A stretch of DNA of 64,000 nucleotides from Enoplolaimus lenunculus (taxonomy: Eukaryota > Nematoda > Enoplea > Enoplida > Thoracostomopsidae). The stretch covers positions 1 through 64,000 of the forward strand of contig JASANG010000838.1 in assembly GCA_030248215.1 (NCBI GenBank), in the 5' to 3' direction. Of this stretch, positions 1 to 12,500 are shown in pieces (position 1 is the first letter of the stretch; every line of letters starts with the position of its first letter). The notes under the pieces are model-generated. The model was not told where the DNA came from. It saw only the letters and a program-made list of their open reading frames with translations, and did no database searches. A program made the position numbers and the translations under genes.

Positions 1-1685
1 TGGCCTAATTTCCTTTGAGTCATGTGAATGGGGGGTCGACTATAGTTATCCCAAAAGTCGCTATGAGTACTTAGTGTTGAATTTATAAATTATTATAAAT
101 AGATTGGGTGAATTTTACTTTTAGGGTCGTAGTAGATTAAGCGTATCAAAACTAAAGCAAAAAATATAGTGAGAGTAAACTGTCTCCGTCACAGATTCTA
201 CTATACGGGACGGCGAAAGAGTGAGATAAAAATTCTCGGCGGACGTCCCGCGCGTCGTATCCTATTGGTTAAACGAAGGGAATTATTTGGCAAAAATGTA
301 AATAGCAAATAGATGAGCAATTGTATCTTTTTTTATAACCATCCCAGTCTTGTTGAGAAATGTTCGGCCAATGCATAAAGAACAGACGCGGAACAAAGTA
401 TTATAAGCATATTCCTAAACCTAAGCTGGGCTCCAGTGTTAGAGACAGGGATGGCTCGAAACTGTAGTAGGCTGTCAGCGCAGATGCGGATAGAGTAATT
501 TATCTACTTGATTAAGGTTGAGCTCGCGATCGCGTCCGGCGGCTGTGTGCACATCCTGCCCAAGTTTCACAAAAGTCGCAAATGATTTGATCTGGAAGGA
601 AAGCTATCTTTAAACGGGAATCAAGCTTGGCGCGTCGCGCAACGGAAATTTTTACATTTTCTTTTAAAGTAACTAAATAGCTCATATTTTAGGTCAAACG
701 TTTTAGAATTTTCACACTGCTTATAGCAGGGGAGATAGTACACTTCACTAAAATATCTTTTATTACTTGTTATTATTTTTTTAGTTTTATGTAGTTATTA
801 TTAGGTAAAATTGTAAACCAATGTGTAGCGAGCCGAGAAACTGTAGACATTTAGTAACCTGTTGGTTATTTTAAGGGTGTGTGTTGTGTTTGTAACCATT
901 TTAAAATTTGCTGAATGGTAGGTATAGGGTCAAAATCGCGAGGGAAACGAGAAGCCAGACGTATTTCAAAACTTCGACGGTTTTCGTTTTTCCATCCGTG
1001 TTAGAGAGGAGGGTGCACACCTTTAGAGGTAGGTCCCTTCGGGTATGGGGTGGCTGAAACGGACCCTGCTTAAGCCTTGGGAAAATTGTAGTGTAAAAAA
1101 GCTTAAACTTACTCTATTGCAGTTCACAAGAATAGTGTTTTTCCTCTCCCGTGTTTTACATGGGTCAAAATTTTATACAAATTATTTTGAAAACTATTTC
1201 ACATTTGTTGCAGATTTAGGTAAAATTGCGCTCAGACTATTTTTTCGCTTAGGCTTAGGCTTAGGAATATGCTTATACTGATTTTCCGGCCCTACATGGG
1301 CCGAAAAGCTTATGACCTTCGTCTTATAGTAATTAAATGCGGAGGATTCACAGATACAATGCGAATACTTGAAACGTTCGCTTTCGGTTTATGGCAATTG
1401 AAATTTATGTTTTGAGATATCAAAATATTTACTATTATATGCTCGGTTTCAAATTCGCAAACATCAAAAGATACCTAACTGATTATAGATCGATGAGATC
1501 CTGGCGCTCCGTCAATATAATTAAAGCTGCAATGCTCCCCTCCCCACATAAACGTGTTCGGCAACTTTCCAGAACTTTTTGTTTATTTGCATTTTCCTTC
1601 ATCCAACTACGAACAAAAAACAGAGGCGAAGGTTGGTCAAAACTTAAAAAGAAAAAGAAAACCTGCCGGGGGGGGGTTTTTTTGT

Positions 1686-1737
<52 letters not shown>

Positions 1738-1830
1738 GGGGGGGGGGGGGGGGGGCGGCAACCTGTTGGGGGCCCGGGACTTATAAAATGGTTCGAAAAA
1801 TGTTTTCTTTTTTCCCCCCTCGAGATGCTA
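1..1830 (+). repeat. Repeat family copy A, plus orientation
   Basis: Non-coding repeat matching the block at 5470-7463 in the same orientation and the block at 1834-3876 in reverse. Bases 1-110 match 4805-4935, a leader that precedes the core. Within it are the telomere-like run near 1250-1275 and a stretch near 900-1080 that resembles the small hAT-like MITE at 21058-21251. No transposase or other long protein is visible; the short reading frames are repeated by chance in all copies. Copy A differs from the others by a long poly-T/poly-G insertion at about 1667-1755. It joins copy B head-to-tail-inverted near 1834. Family unknown; it looks like a composite of MITEs. Confidence 0.8.
1667..1755. 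repeat. Homopolymer insertion, poly-T then poly-G
   Basis: A run of G, about 50 T (one early GTG interruption) and then about 19 G sits between halves of a sequence that is continuous in the sister copies near 7010-7025 and, reversed, near 2308-2325. The flanks (CCTGCC and CGGCAACCTG) look duplicated. This is either an expanded simple repeat or, more likely, an assembly or base-calling artefact. Confidence 0.8.
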
Positions 1831-1833
1831 ATT

Positions 1834-3876
1834 TAAGGATTATTTTGACAAAATATAAATACCTTTAAATCAACATTTCTATAAAACTAAAATTATTTCC
1901 ACAATTTACATCAGAAAGAACAGAAACTGTTCGGGATTTCGCTATTCTTTATAATACGCTTTTGTATGACACGTTTTTCAGTCACAGTTTGTTTCCACGT
2001 TTTTTTGTGTTTTTTGTTTGTTTGTTTGTTTCTTTGTTCTTTTTCAACTGCAAAAAAGTATATATAAATTATTTGCTATTTTCCTGCTGGAAATTTAAAT
2101 TTGAAATTCCACATCCCACAGATGGGCATCATTTAAGGACGGGATTTCCTTGCCGAACATTGGTCTAGGTTTCCGCTTTTGTTCTCAAGTTAATTATTTC
2201 AGACATTCCATCGCTTTTTCAAAATTGTTTTGTTATATTTTTTACTGAAATACTCGCTGCAATCTCTTCGGAAACTTTTTGAAACTACATTTTCTCATAC
2301 AACAGGTTGCGGGCAGGTTTTCTTTTTAAAAGTACCGACTACGTTTACGTTCTACGCAATTCATTATAAGCAACTCAAACTCTGGAAAATTGCCCAAAAC
2401 ACGTATGTGGAGCATTGCAGCTTTAATTATAATTTGACACAGAGCGCCAGGGGATCTCATGGATCTACGATCGGTTCGGTATCTTTTGATGTTCTTGCAA
2501 TTTTGAAACCGAGCATATAATAGTAAATATTTTGATATCTCAAAATTAATACAAATTGCAGTAAAACCGAAAGCAAAACGTTTCAAGTATTCGCATTGCA
2601 TCTGCTGAATCATTCGCCGCTGATTGCTACAAGACGAAGGTCATAAGCTTTTCGGCCCATGTATACAATAGGGCGGGAAAAATAATAAGCATATCCTTAA
2701 CCTTATATTTCTAAGCCTAAGCCTAACAAAAAAATATCTGAGCGCATCTATTGCAACTGCAACAAATGTGAAATACATTTTTCGAAAATAATTTGTATAA
2801 AATTTTGACCCATGGAAACACGGGAGGAACGCTATTCTGTGGACTGCAATAGAGTAAGTTTAAGCTTTTTACACTACAATTTTCCCCAAGGTTTAAGCAG
2901 GTCCGGTACAGCCACCCCCCCATACCCCATTTGGGGAAGGGACCTACCTCTAAAGGTGCCGCCTCTCTAACCGGATGAAACAAAAACCGTCGAAGTTTTG
3001 AAATACGTCTGGCTTCTCAGTCGGTTCCCTCGCGATTTTGACCCTATCCTACCATTCCGCGATTTTTAAAATGGTTTCAAACACAACACACACCTTAAAA
3101 TAACCAACAGGTTACTAAATGTCTACAGAGTTTCTCGCTCGCTACACCCGCTGGTTTACAATTTTACCTAAGATAAGATAACTCTCATGAAACGAAATAA
3201 TAAGCAAGGTAATAAAAGATATTTTAAGTGAAGTGTTGCTGTGTCTCCCCTGCTATCAGCATATGAAAATTCTAAAACGTTTGACCTAAAATATGAGCTA
3301 TTTAGTTACTTTAAAAGAAAATGTCAAAAAGTGCGTGCGCAACGCGCCAAGTTTGATTCATTTTAAAGATGGCTTTCCTTTCCAGATCAATCATTTTGCA
3401 ACTTTTGTGTGAAACTGTTTTGGGCAGGATGTCCACGCAGCCGCCAAACACGATCGCGAGCTCAAACAACCTTAGATCAAGTATCGATAAATTCTGTATC
3501 CGCATCTGCGCTGGGGACCACCTCCCTACAGTTTGGGGCCCATCCCTGTCTGCTCGGGCACTGGACTTCAGCTTAGGTTTAGGAATATGCTTATAATACT
3601 GTTCCGCGTCTGTTCTTTATGCATTGGCCAAACATTTTCAACAAGACTGGGATGGTTATAAAAGAAGATACAATTGCTCATATTTGCTATTACATTTTTT
3701 GTGCCAAATAGTCCTTCGTTTTTAACCAATAGGATACGACAGCGGAACATCCGCCGGAAACTTTTTATACGTTTACTTTTAGGGCCGTCCCGGCTTATGG
3801 TGGATCTGTAACAGAGACGGCTTACCCTCTAGACTACATTTCTTTGCTTAGGTTTAGGCTTAGGAATACGCTTAAT
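1834..3876 (-). repeat. Repeat family copy B, left arm of 5.6 kb inverted repeat
   Basis: This arm is the reverse complement of 5470-7463. In the inner kilobase, paired coordinates sum to a constant 9346, so there are no net indels there; the outer part drifts by a few tens of bases. It contains telomere-like hexamer runs (about 2690-2725, 3570-3595, 3850-3880) and a segment at about 2888-3050 that matches the hAT-like MITE at 21058-21251. No coding function is seen. Confidence 0.9.
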
Positions 3877-4800
3877 CTACTACGACCCTAAAAGTAAAAC
3901 CGCCAATTCCATAATTAGTTTAATCAACGCTCTACATACTCCAAGAGGCAAACGGCGCAAAAGATCGATCACAACAAACAAAAGCCAAGAATATCAAACG
4001 GCGGGAAAGTCACACAAGAGTCGAGACGTCATATGATAATATGAAAAATAGCAAAATACACTGCTAAAATCGCAAGATTTTTTGCCAAGACACTATATCT
4101 GAATTAATTAATTTTGATTTCGTGAATTATTTTTTGTTTCGATTTTCACCCCCAATCCCCGCCCTTACATTTTTACTCCTAGACTTTACCGCCACCGCCC
4201 TTTTCGATCCCCTCTGTCTATAGCAGCCCCAGACAGACACGTACTCGACCCGCCGCGTGACTAAACACTTGGATTACTCAACCTAACCAGAGCACTTAAA
4301 TCACTCTTCAGGGCAAAGGATATCCGCCGCTGTAAAAATAACGGAACTTATTCCATCTTTAAATTAGACAGCCTGAGAATATTGCAAGCCTCACAGAAAA
4401 ATAAACATTAAACTTTATACTCAATATCGTTGTCCGACTTAAATATCTAGAGATTTAATTCCAAGCGATTCCTCGATCCTCCAACTCTGCTGCCAAAGCG
4501 GAGCAGTTGAGAGTCTCCCTTCAAAATCAAGGGCGCCGCCTCGAGATTCAAAGATTTCAAATTTTTCAATTTGTAACGCCTTATTCGGAGCAACGAAATG
4601 GGGGCTGCTTCGTTTCCGCAGCCGTCTCAAAACACACAATACTCCTGCAGCTAGAAACAATATAAATGACTTGAAACGGTAAAGCAGACCAAAGACAATT
4701 TTTAACGCTGCTCTTCTTACGCCTTTATACGAAAATATTAATTTTGCGCTCGAAAACAGCAAACAAAACGTCCCACGCGCAAGTTCATTATCTTTTGCAC
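3877..4800. repeat. Spacer of the inverted repeat
   Basis: Bases 3877-3955 are the reverse complement of the leader at about 30-115. The middle, about 3956-4260, is unique within the window and C-rich. Bases 4265-4790 are matched by the degraded, G-less stretch at 4950-5460. A 107-codon frame on the minus strand at 4439-4762 has a hydrophobic middle but no recognisable domain and lies wholly in repeat, so no gene is called. Confidence 0.6.
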
Positions 4801-4935
4801 CCCCAACGCCAAATCATGCCCCAATTTGTTTAGTCATGTGAATGAGGGTCGACTACACAACGTTAAAAGTGCTATGGAGTATGTAAGAGCGTGATTACAG
4901 AACTCAATTATAACGAATTGGCCAATTTACTTTAG

Positions 4936-5468
4936 GGATGTAGAAACAACCCTTATCACCCAACCTAAACCAGAGCAACTTAAATCATTTTCAACATAAT
5001 ATATCCTCCCTAAAAATAAAATTCTATTCATTTTTTAAATTTAATAACCTATAATATTCACCTCAATTCAAAAATAATACATCTTAAATTTATACTCAAA
5101 ATCCTTCTCCATTATAATATCCTAAATCTCATTCCCAAACCCTCCCTCATCCTCCAATTTCCCCCCAAACACATAATTCCCTTCAAAATTCAACACCCCT
5201 CAACAAATATTCAATTTTTCAATTTTTTTCAAAACCCTTATTCACAACAAACTCTCATTTTCTCCCACCTCTCAAAACACATATTCCCACTCAAAAACAA
5301 TATAAAACTAATAAGCAACCAAACAATTCTAACCTCTCTTTACCCTAACAAAAATAAATTCCTCAAAACACAAACAAAACCCCACCCAACATATTCACCC
5401 AACCCAAACACCCCAAACAAACACACACAACAAACCAAAAAACAAAAACAAAAACACAACAACACAGA
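4936..5468. other. G-less degraded duplicate of 4265-4790
   Basis: From 4981 to 5464 there is a single G in about 485 bases, while A, C and T are normal. The order of words follows 4265-4790 closely (for example CAATTTTTC and CTCAAAACACA recur in place), but Gs are dropped or replaced by A, C or T. The stretch interrupts the leader-to-core junction that is continuous in copy A. The best reading is a bad-quality read tail built into the assembly. It should not be annotated biologically. Confidence 0.85.
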
Positions 5469-5469
5469 G

Positions 5470-7463
5470 ATTAAGCGTATTCCTAAGCCTAAACCTAAGC
5501 AAAGAAATGTAGTCTAGAGGGTAAGCCGTCTCTGTTACAGATCCACCATAAGCCGGGACGGCCCTAAAAGTAAACGTATAAAAAGTTTCCGGCGGATGTT
5601 CCGCTGTCGTATCCTATTGGTTAAAAACGAAGGACTATTTGGCACAAAAAATGTAATAGCAAATATGAGCAATTGTATCTTCTTTTATAACCATCCCAGT
5701 CTTGTTGAAAATGTTTGGCCAATGCATAAAGAACAGACGCGGAACAGTATTATAAGCATATTCCTAAACCTAAGCTGAAGTCCAGTGCCCGAGCAGACAG
5801 GGATGGGCCCCAAACTGTAGGGAGGTGGTCCCCAGCGCAGATGCGGATACAGAATTTATCGATACTTGATCTAAGGTTGTTTGAGCTCGCGATCGTGTTT
5901 GGCGGCTGCGTGGACATCCTGCCCAAAACAGTTTCACACAAAAGTTGCAAAATGATTGATCTGGAAAGGAAAGCCATCTTTAAAATGAATCAAACTTGGC
6001 GCGTTGCGCACGCACTTTTTGACATTTTCTTTTAAAGTAACTAAATAGCTCATATTTTAGGTCAAACGTTTTAGAATTTTCATATGCTGATAGCAGGGGA
6101 GACACAGCAACACTTCACTTAAAATATCTTTTATTACCTTGCTTATTATTTCGTTTCATGAGAGTTATCTTATCTTAGGTAAAATTGTAAACCAGCGGGT
6201 GTAGCGAGCGAGAAACTCTGTAGACATTTAGTAACCTGTTGGTTATTTTAAGGTGTGTGTTGTGTTTGAAACCATTTTAAAAATCGCGGAATGGTAGGAT
6301 AGGGTCAAAATCGCGAGGGAACCGACTGAGAAGCCAGACGTATTTCAAAACTTCGACGGTTTTTGTTTCATCCGGTTAGAGAGGCGGCACCTTTAGAGGT
6401 AGGTCCCTTCCCCAAATGGGGTATGGGGGGTGGCTGTACCGGACCTGCTTAAACCTTGGGGAAAATTGTAGTGTAAAAAGCTTAAACTTACTCTATTGCA
6501 GTCCACAGAATAGCGTTCCTCCCGTGTTTTACATGGGTCAAAATTTTATACAAATTATTTCGTAAACTGTATTTCACATTTGTTGCAGTTGCAATAAATG
6601 CGCTCAGACTATTTTTTTGCTTAGGCTTAGGCTTAGGAATATGCTTATACTATTTTTCCGGCCCTGTTGTATACATGGGCCGAAAAGCTTATGACCTTCG
6701 TCTTATAGCAAATCAACGGCGAATGATTCAGCAGATACAATGCGAATACTTGAAACGTTTGCTTTCGGTTTTACTGCAATTTGTATTAATTTTGAGATAT
6801 CAAAATATTTACTATTATATGCTCGGTTTCAAAATTGCAAAACACATCAAAAGATACCGAACCGATCATAGATCCATGAGATCCCTGGCGCTCTGTCAAT
6901 ATAATTAAAGCTGCAATGCTCCACATACGTGTTTTGGGCAACTTTCCAGCGTTTATTTGCTTACAATGAATTCGTAGAACATAAACGTAGTTGGTCTTTG
7001 AAAAGAAAACCTGCCCGCAACCTGTTGGCTTATAAAATGAGTTCAAAATGTTTTCCTGAACAGATTCAGCGAGTATTTCATAAAAAATATAACAAAACAA
7101 TTTTGAAAAGCGATGGATGTCGAATAATTAACTTGGATTTTAAGCGGAAACCAGACCAATGTTCAGCAGGAAATTCGTCCTTAAATGATGCCCATCTGTG
7201 GGATGTGGAATTTCAAATTTGATCCAGCTGGAATGGCAATAATTTATATATACTTTTGAGTTGAAAAAGAACAAAGAAACAAACAAACAAACAAACAAAC
7301 ACAAAACGTGAACAAACTGTGACTGAAACGTGTCATACAAAAGCGTATTATAAAGATAGCGAAATCCCAGTTTCTGTTCTTCTGATGTAAATTGTGGAAT
7401 AATTTTAGTTTTATAGAAATGTTGATTTAAAGGATTTATATTTTGTCAAAATAATCCTTAAAT
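5470..7463 (+). repeat. Repeat family copy C, right arm of inverted repeat
   Basis: Mirror of 1834-3876, ending at about 7463 where the reverse complement of the left boundary (TTTAAGGATTATTTTGAC) is found. It is the cleanest copy and lacks the homopolymer. Fragments of the same family occur elsewhere in reverse, for example near 11580-11740 and 15700-15830, which share the words around AAAATACGTATRTGG. Confidence 0.9.
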
Positions 7464-8458
7464 AAAACTGTTAACATTTAAAGCACCGTTTAATACACAG
7501 CGGATGATGATAAGCAAGCGAGCGAATCATCTTAAAATGTACGAAACACAGCTTATAAACTCATAACAATAGTCGCTCGAAAGTGGCGTATTCGCCCAGC
7601 GATGTGTCCCTGTGTAAATCACCTATCGCCATGGTACTGCTTAACCCTTTGTCACATGAATATTTTCAATTTCATATGAGATGTAATTTCAAGAAAAGGT
7701 TTCATCCCCAGACTCTCGGGGGGAGGCGTTTACGATGACCACTCAGCTATAAAAGCTTGACGCTCGAGCCTGAGAGGGCTGTCACGTCTTGTAGACATTT
7801 TGCACGGCGTACTGTTAAACACTGCTCACAGTGTCTGTGTTGCTCGGATATTACTTGTATTTAGTTGCTCATACTACACTCTACGAGTTAAAGGGTTATC
7901 TTAGAACTATTTCGCGATATCAGTTGGGAAATGTGAGACACGCACTTCAGTTCAGACGGTTTCGCGGCGTATTCAAATACGCAACTCTTGTAGCACCAAA
8001 CTCACGGTATATAGAACCATTGTAGCGAAAAATTTGCATGACTTGTCTGTATGGTACTGTTTAACTTAGAATTAGTAATAGATTTTCAGTCAGACGATCG
8101 CTTGCGAGTTGTTGATATTTTAGTTTTGCTCGCAAGACGCACATTTCAAACGCGAAAAATGTACTTAATTTTGAATCGGTGTTGGTTTGCGAATTTATAA
8201 TAATTATTATCACTGTATTATCACCAACAGGTAATTGGTGCTATTAAGAGTCGATAATAACTCTTTATAAGTGTGTGTAACTGGCTACATTCTGTGTAAA
8301 GTTTATAATTTTTAGAGGTAATGCATGAAACAGCGACCATACTTTATGGATAGTTTTGATATCCAGCACCACACGCCAGCCATGGTAACATAGGAAACAT
8401 ATCTTGTTTTGTTCCCCTGACTCCCTTTAGATGCATTTCTCTCTATATCAGTACCTAT
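7464..8458. other. Intergenic stretch without a gene
   Basis: No supported gene. A TATAAA at about 7750 follows a G-rich stretch. The words ATGGTACTGCTTAAC (about 7631) and ATGGTACTGTTTAAC (about 8050) form a near-identical direct pair around it. A 64-codon frame at 7831-8025 shows no domain. Confidence 0.5.
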
Positions 8459-8952
8459 CAAAGTGTAACCGGATATCAGTTTCCGGTAAAAATCAGTGCC
8501 AGTTTCCGATTTCCGTGATAAAAATAACGGAAATTCTGTTATTTTAGCGTTCAAAATAAGTTTCTAAATCACGCATACATCTCGCAATTTTTCGGTAGAA
8601 ATAGACTGCAATTGTTAGAGGCGAATCCAAAATTCGTTAACGGGATATGTGGGCTGGCAAATGCTATGAAACGCAAAAAATATAAGATAGGGACCTTACT
8701 GTTTTATCACAAAAAAATCCTAACGGAGAGGGCGTAAATTGTTCGAAAAAATTACGAAATTCATCCAAAATGTTAAAAATTTCGATGCATCAGCCATTTT
8801 TGTTATAAAATTTCGAAAGACCGTTGAATATATGCACGCCTCAATTGTGTTGGTAGAAAAATAAAGCATTTCGTATTAAATTTATATACTTCAATATCCG
8901 TTCTCCGTTCCAGTCTCAGGTGCCGTTATTTTTGCTATCCGTTCACACCCTG
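8459..8952. mobile_element. hAT-like MITE, CAGGGTGTAAACGG family
   Basis: The left end reads CAAAGTGTAACCGG and the right end CTATCCGTTCACACCCTG, an imperfect terminal inverted repeat ending in the CAGGG/CCCTG common in hAT elements. The interior has no protein. Parts of it recur in reverse near 22690-22830 and in direct orientation near 12180-12240. No clear 8-base target duplication remains. Related ends occur at 22475-22546 and 40937-41143. Confidence 0.6.
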
Positions 8953-9189
8953 ATATCAATATGTTTTTCAAAAACATGCTAAAAATTATCTCTGATGATG
9001 ACTTGCGAAGCACAAATGCATTTGGCAGTTTTGATTTTGAAAAATTGAACCGAACTTAGACTCTTTGGAACCAGCATACGAGTCAAAATTTGACGTCATG
9101 TACATTTCCGGCTAACTTCCATCTGACTGCCCATCCCAACAATGTGTCAATCTCAGGCCCAGGTAAAGGCGAAGAGTGAAACCGTTTTT

Positions 9190-9370
9190 CTGCGGTACTG
9201 CATTAGAGTAAGCTTAAAAGCCTTAGACTAAGGTTTTTTCTGTGGCTTATACCTAGGATTAGGTATGGGCTTTCGTTACGCTTAGGCGTAGGCTTGAGTT
9301 TAGTCTCAGGAATGTGCTTAAACTACTGTTGCAGTTCTGTTCTATACACTGGCCCAAGCCCGCGACAAGG
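9190..9370. repeat. Dispersed repeat with telomere-like hexamers
   Basis: This holds the recurring series of a GCATTAGAGTAAGCTTAA word, several CTTAGG-type hexamers, a GGAATGTGCTTAAACTA word and a TTCTATACACTGGCCC end. The same order recurs at 26290-26440 and within copies A to C. It marks the family rather than a gene. Confidence 0.6.
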
Positions 9371-9579
9371 GTTGTGATGCGTATCGCTCTTCCTAACACT
9401 TCCCCTGGCAAACAACACATTATAGCAAAGACTGATACAGATAATAAAGCCAGCGAAACCAGAACCGTAAACCGAGAAAAGCTAACAAATTATCAACAGA
9501 TGGTTTGTGTTAATTCTGTGAGGCGTTTCATCAAAAATTTAATTTGTTTTTATAGTTTAAAATCTAAAGATAGTAAATA

Positions 9580-12500
9580 TTAATAGAATTGTTCTTGATC
9601 TTCATGTGACTTGTTCAACCATACCATTATTCTCATATTTCGTTCACTTGACGACATTGGTCGGCCTTGATTTTGTTTCAAATCTTTTGCACGCAATTGC
9701 GGCTGAAAATGCGTCTCACAGTCTGGTAGCGGACAAGTGCAAGCGTGAGAAACTGATGCGTGGGAATGCGTTAAATTCCCACGATCATCGTTTGATGATG
9801 CCGAACTGTCTGCTCTGTTATCGTTGTTATCTTTGCGTTTTCGAGCTAATAGTTCGTGTTCGAATGGTTTAGTACCATCATGTGAATCATTGATTGAGTC
9901 TCGGCCGTAAAAATGAATAAAACTTCGCTGTCGTTGAAAGTTCAAAAACGCCATTTGATTAAATATTGCGTCGTTCAACCAAGATTCAGCTGATTTGCAT
10001 CTGAAGTGATCAGAGTCAAACTAGTGACTCGACTAAAACTCGGAAAACTGATACTGATTTGCGTCATACTCAGAAACCATTTCGTTACTATATATAGTCT
10101 ATTTGGCGATGACGGACACTTAACTTGAATTTTGTAGAGTTTACGGACACTAGTTAAAATATAGACTATTATTGATTCAGACTCAAGAAGTTTAAGATCC
10201 CGTCTTTATTATCATCTAATTTGATTTGAGTCGACAGAACTGACTGAATGCAATGATTGAAAATATTAAACCAACTCCTTTGAATGCTAAACATTTTAAA
10301 AGGATCAAATGTCCGTTCAACCATGAGTGAATAATGACACGACTGTGCAACCTTGGGGTCCCGCATGGTACCAAATGTACCGTCGGGTGTTGTGTTTTTG
10401 GCCGACTCCTTCTTGTTTTGAGAGGGGTCGCTATCACATGAATATCCCTAAATTAAGCATGTTTGACACCGCATACATGAAATGCTGGGCTTCGCACCGG
10501 TTGTACCCCCTCTAAATAAAGGGAGGGGGCAGGGTAAAGACGCATCGCGTGCCAGGTCGGTTACATTCGTTTCTACTCAAAGTGTACCCAGTTGAACACT
10601 CTTGTAAATGGAACAAAGTGTACCAGCAGGCGTTGCATTTTTGCCCGACCCCCCTGATTTGGGGGGGTAGTCACCACTTAATCTGCATAGTAAACATAGG
10701 AGTTAACATATAATCGGAGCGACTTTAGCTAAAATTCACAATATTGGTTCAACGTCCCTCCCAAATACGGGGGAAAGGGCGAAAATACAACGTGTTCTGG
10801 GTAAATTGTTTTGTGTACAGAATGTACCCAGTTGCATACTCTTGTGAAAATCATCCACTCTTGATTGAACCAAGAGTGGATGATCACTCTTTATAACAAG
10901 AGTGTGCAACTGGGAACATTCTGTGTATTAAAGAATGTACCCGGCACGCGTTGCGTTTTCGGCCTACCCCCCTTATATGGGGGGAATCGTTGAACCAATA
11001 TTTTGAATTTTAGCTAAATTCGCTCCGATTATATTTTAACTCCTGTGTTTACTATGTAGATTAAGTGGTGACTACCCCCCCCCCCCAAACCAGGGGAGTG
11101 GTTGAGCAAAAATGCAACACGTGCTGGTACATTTTGCGCCATGCACAACCCAAGCAGTTGCACACTCTTCTGCAAGGTGGACATCATCCACTCTTGATTG
11201 AACTAACTTTGTAATGTCTCCAATGGATGCTTTCAAAAATTCAACATATGCAGCGCGATTTCGACGAATTTTAAGCAACGTTGGAGCAACATTCATTTCA
11301 GAGAACGATCGCTGTTTGAAAGCCAATCCCAACGGCAGTTGAGTCAGCTTCATTTCTGTCCGCGATTTTCGAATGAAGTCTGTAAAGTAAAAAATATATA
11401 CCAGAAATTACTTGTATTTTGATCAGTAAAACAATATTGCACAGGTAACATTTGATACAAAAGCTAAGTTCAAAACCAACAGTTGAAAATTTTCCAATTC
11501 AAGTTGAAATATACTAAAACGAAACTGTCAAAAAACGAGCCGTATAAATATTAGTCAGTCGCCTTTGTGAAATACTCAAAAGTTAGCGAATGCACAACAA
11601 TCTACATGCACAGTTAATACTATTCGTGTAAACAATTACGTCTTTGTTTAAAGAAAATATTGTAAACACAGTATAATGCTGAAAAGTTGCCTAAAATACG
11701 TATATGGGGCATTCCAGCTTTAATAGATTTTGACTGCGTTGTTTATTGTGGAAGTTGTTCTAATTTTGTTCAACTTTGCAAACTAATCTCATTGTGTTAA
11801 AATATGTCTTGTGACGATTTTGTACAATGAAACAATGCAAAACGCACCGCTACTTGTCAATGTTGTTGGCAAACACAACGAAGTACAACTGAAATGCCGG
11901 TATAAGCGGCTCCTTGCGGCGCTGGCGGATTTCTTAGCAGATGCTGGTGTTGAATTGTTTTCATTTAATTGTCCACAATTCACGATGGCTTCTGTACAAT
12001 TGATTCGCCGTTTATATCTTCCAGTTGCCTGAAAATACGCATATTAACCGAAAATAATCAGTCTTTAATCAAAAGATGTAACACAAAGGATTTGATACTT
12101 TCCGTCCGCAGAATAGTTTTCTGCAGTAAAATCGTTAATGCGCTGTTTTCACTACAGATATGCTGCTATTGTTCGACGTGAAATATAAATTACGAAATTC
12201 AGTCAAAATTTCAAATATTTCGTTGGATCCGCCGTTTTTGTTCAAAATTTTAAAATTTTGAAAAATTTCATTTGTCTTCAAAATTTTAAAATTTTGAAAA
12301 ATTTCATTTGTCTTCAAAATTTTAAAATTTTGAAAAATTTCATTTGTCTTCAAAATTTTAAAATTTTGAAAAATTTCATTTTTACATGTAATAAATTTTG
12401 AGACACTGAATCAGCGGAACACAGTGTAGCTAAGCCAGACAATTCGAAATACGCAGACCGAATTTTTAAACCGAGGCAAACGCGTAGGAGATGCGGGATA

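Noticed and set aside
3369-3596. 75-codon frame identical in both arms of the inverted repeat
   Set aside because: Conservation follows from DNA duplication. The third copy does not keep it open, and no domain is seen.
4439-4762. 107-codon frame with hydrophobic segment
   Set aside because: Lies in repeat DNA, matches no family, and its duplicate at 4950-5460 is degraded.
7560-8065. Possible solo LTR (TATAAA, TG start, direct words at the flanks)
   Set aside because: No second copy, no primer-binding site or polypurine tract, and the ends are not TG/CA at the direct words. Too weak to name a retroelement.
11785-12040. Minus-strand exon after ATTTTCAG, or plus-strand 73-codon frame
   Set aside because: The presumed acceptor overlaps a word shared with repeats at 6950 and 15785, and both strands read open, so neither is convincing. 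The three-exon model needs no exon here.
12135-12353. Repetitive protein reading (KTNEIFQNFKIL repeats)
   Set aside because: Product of the 36-bp tandem array, whose unit is a multiple of 3; no start context or neighbours.
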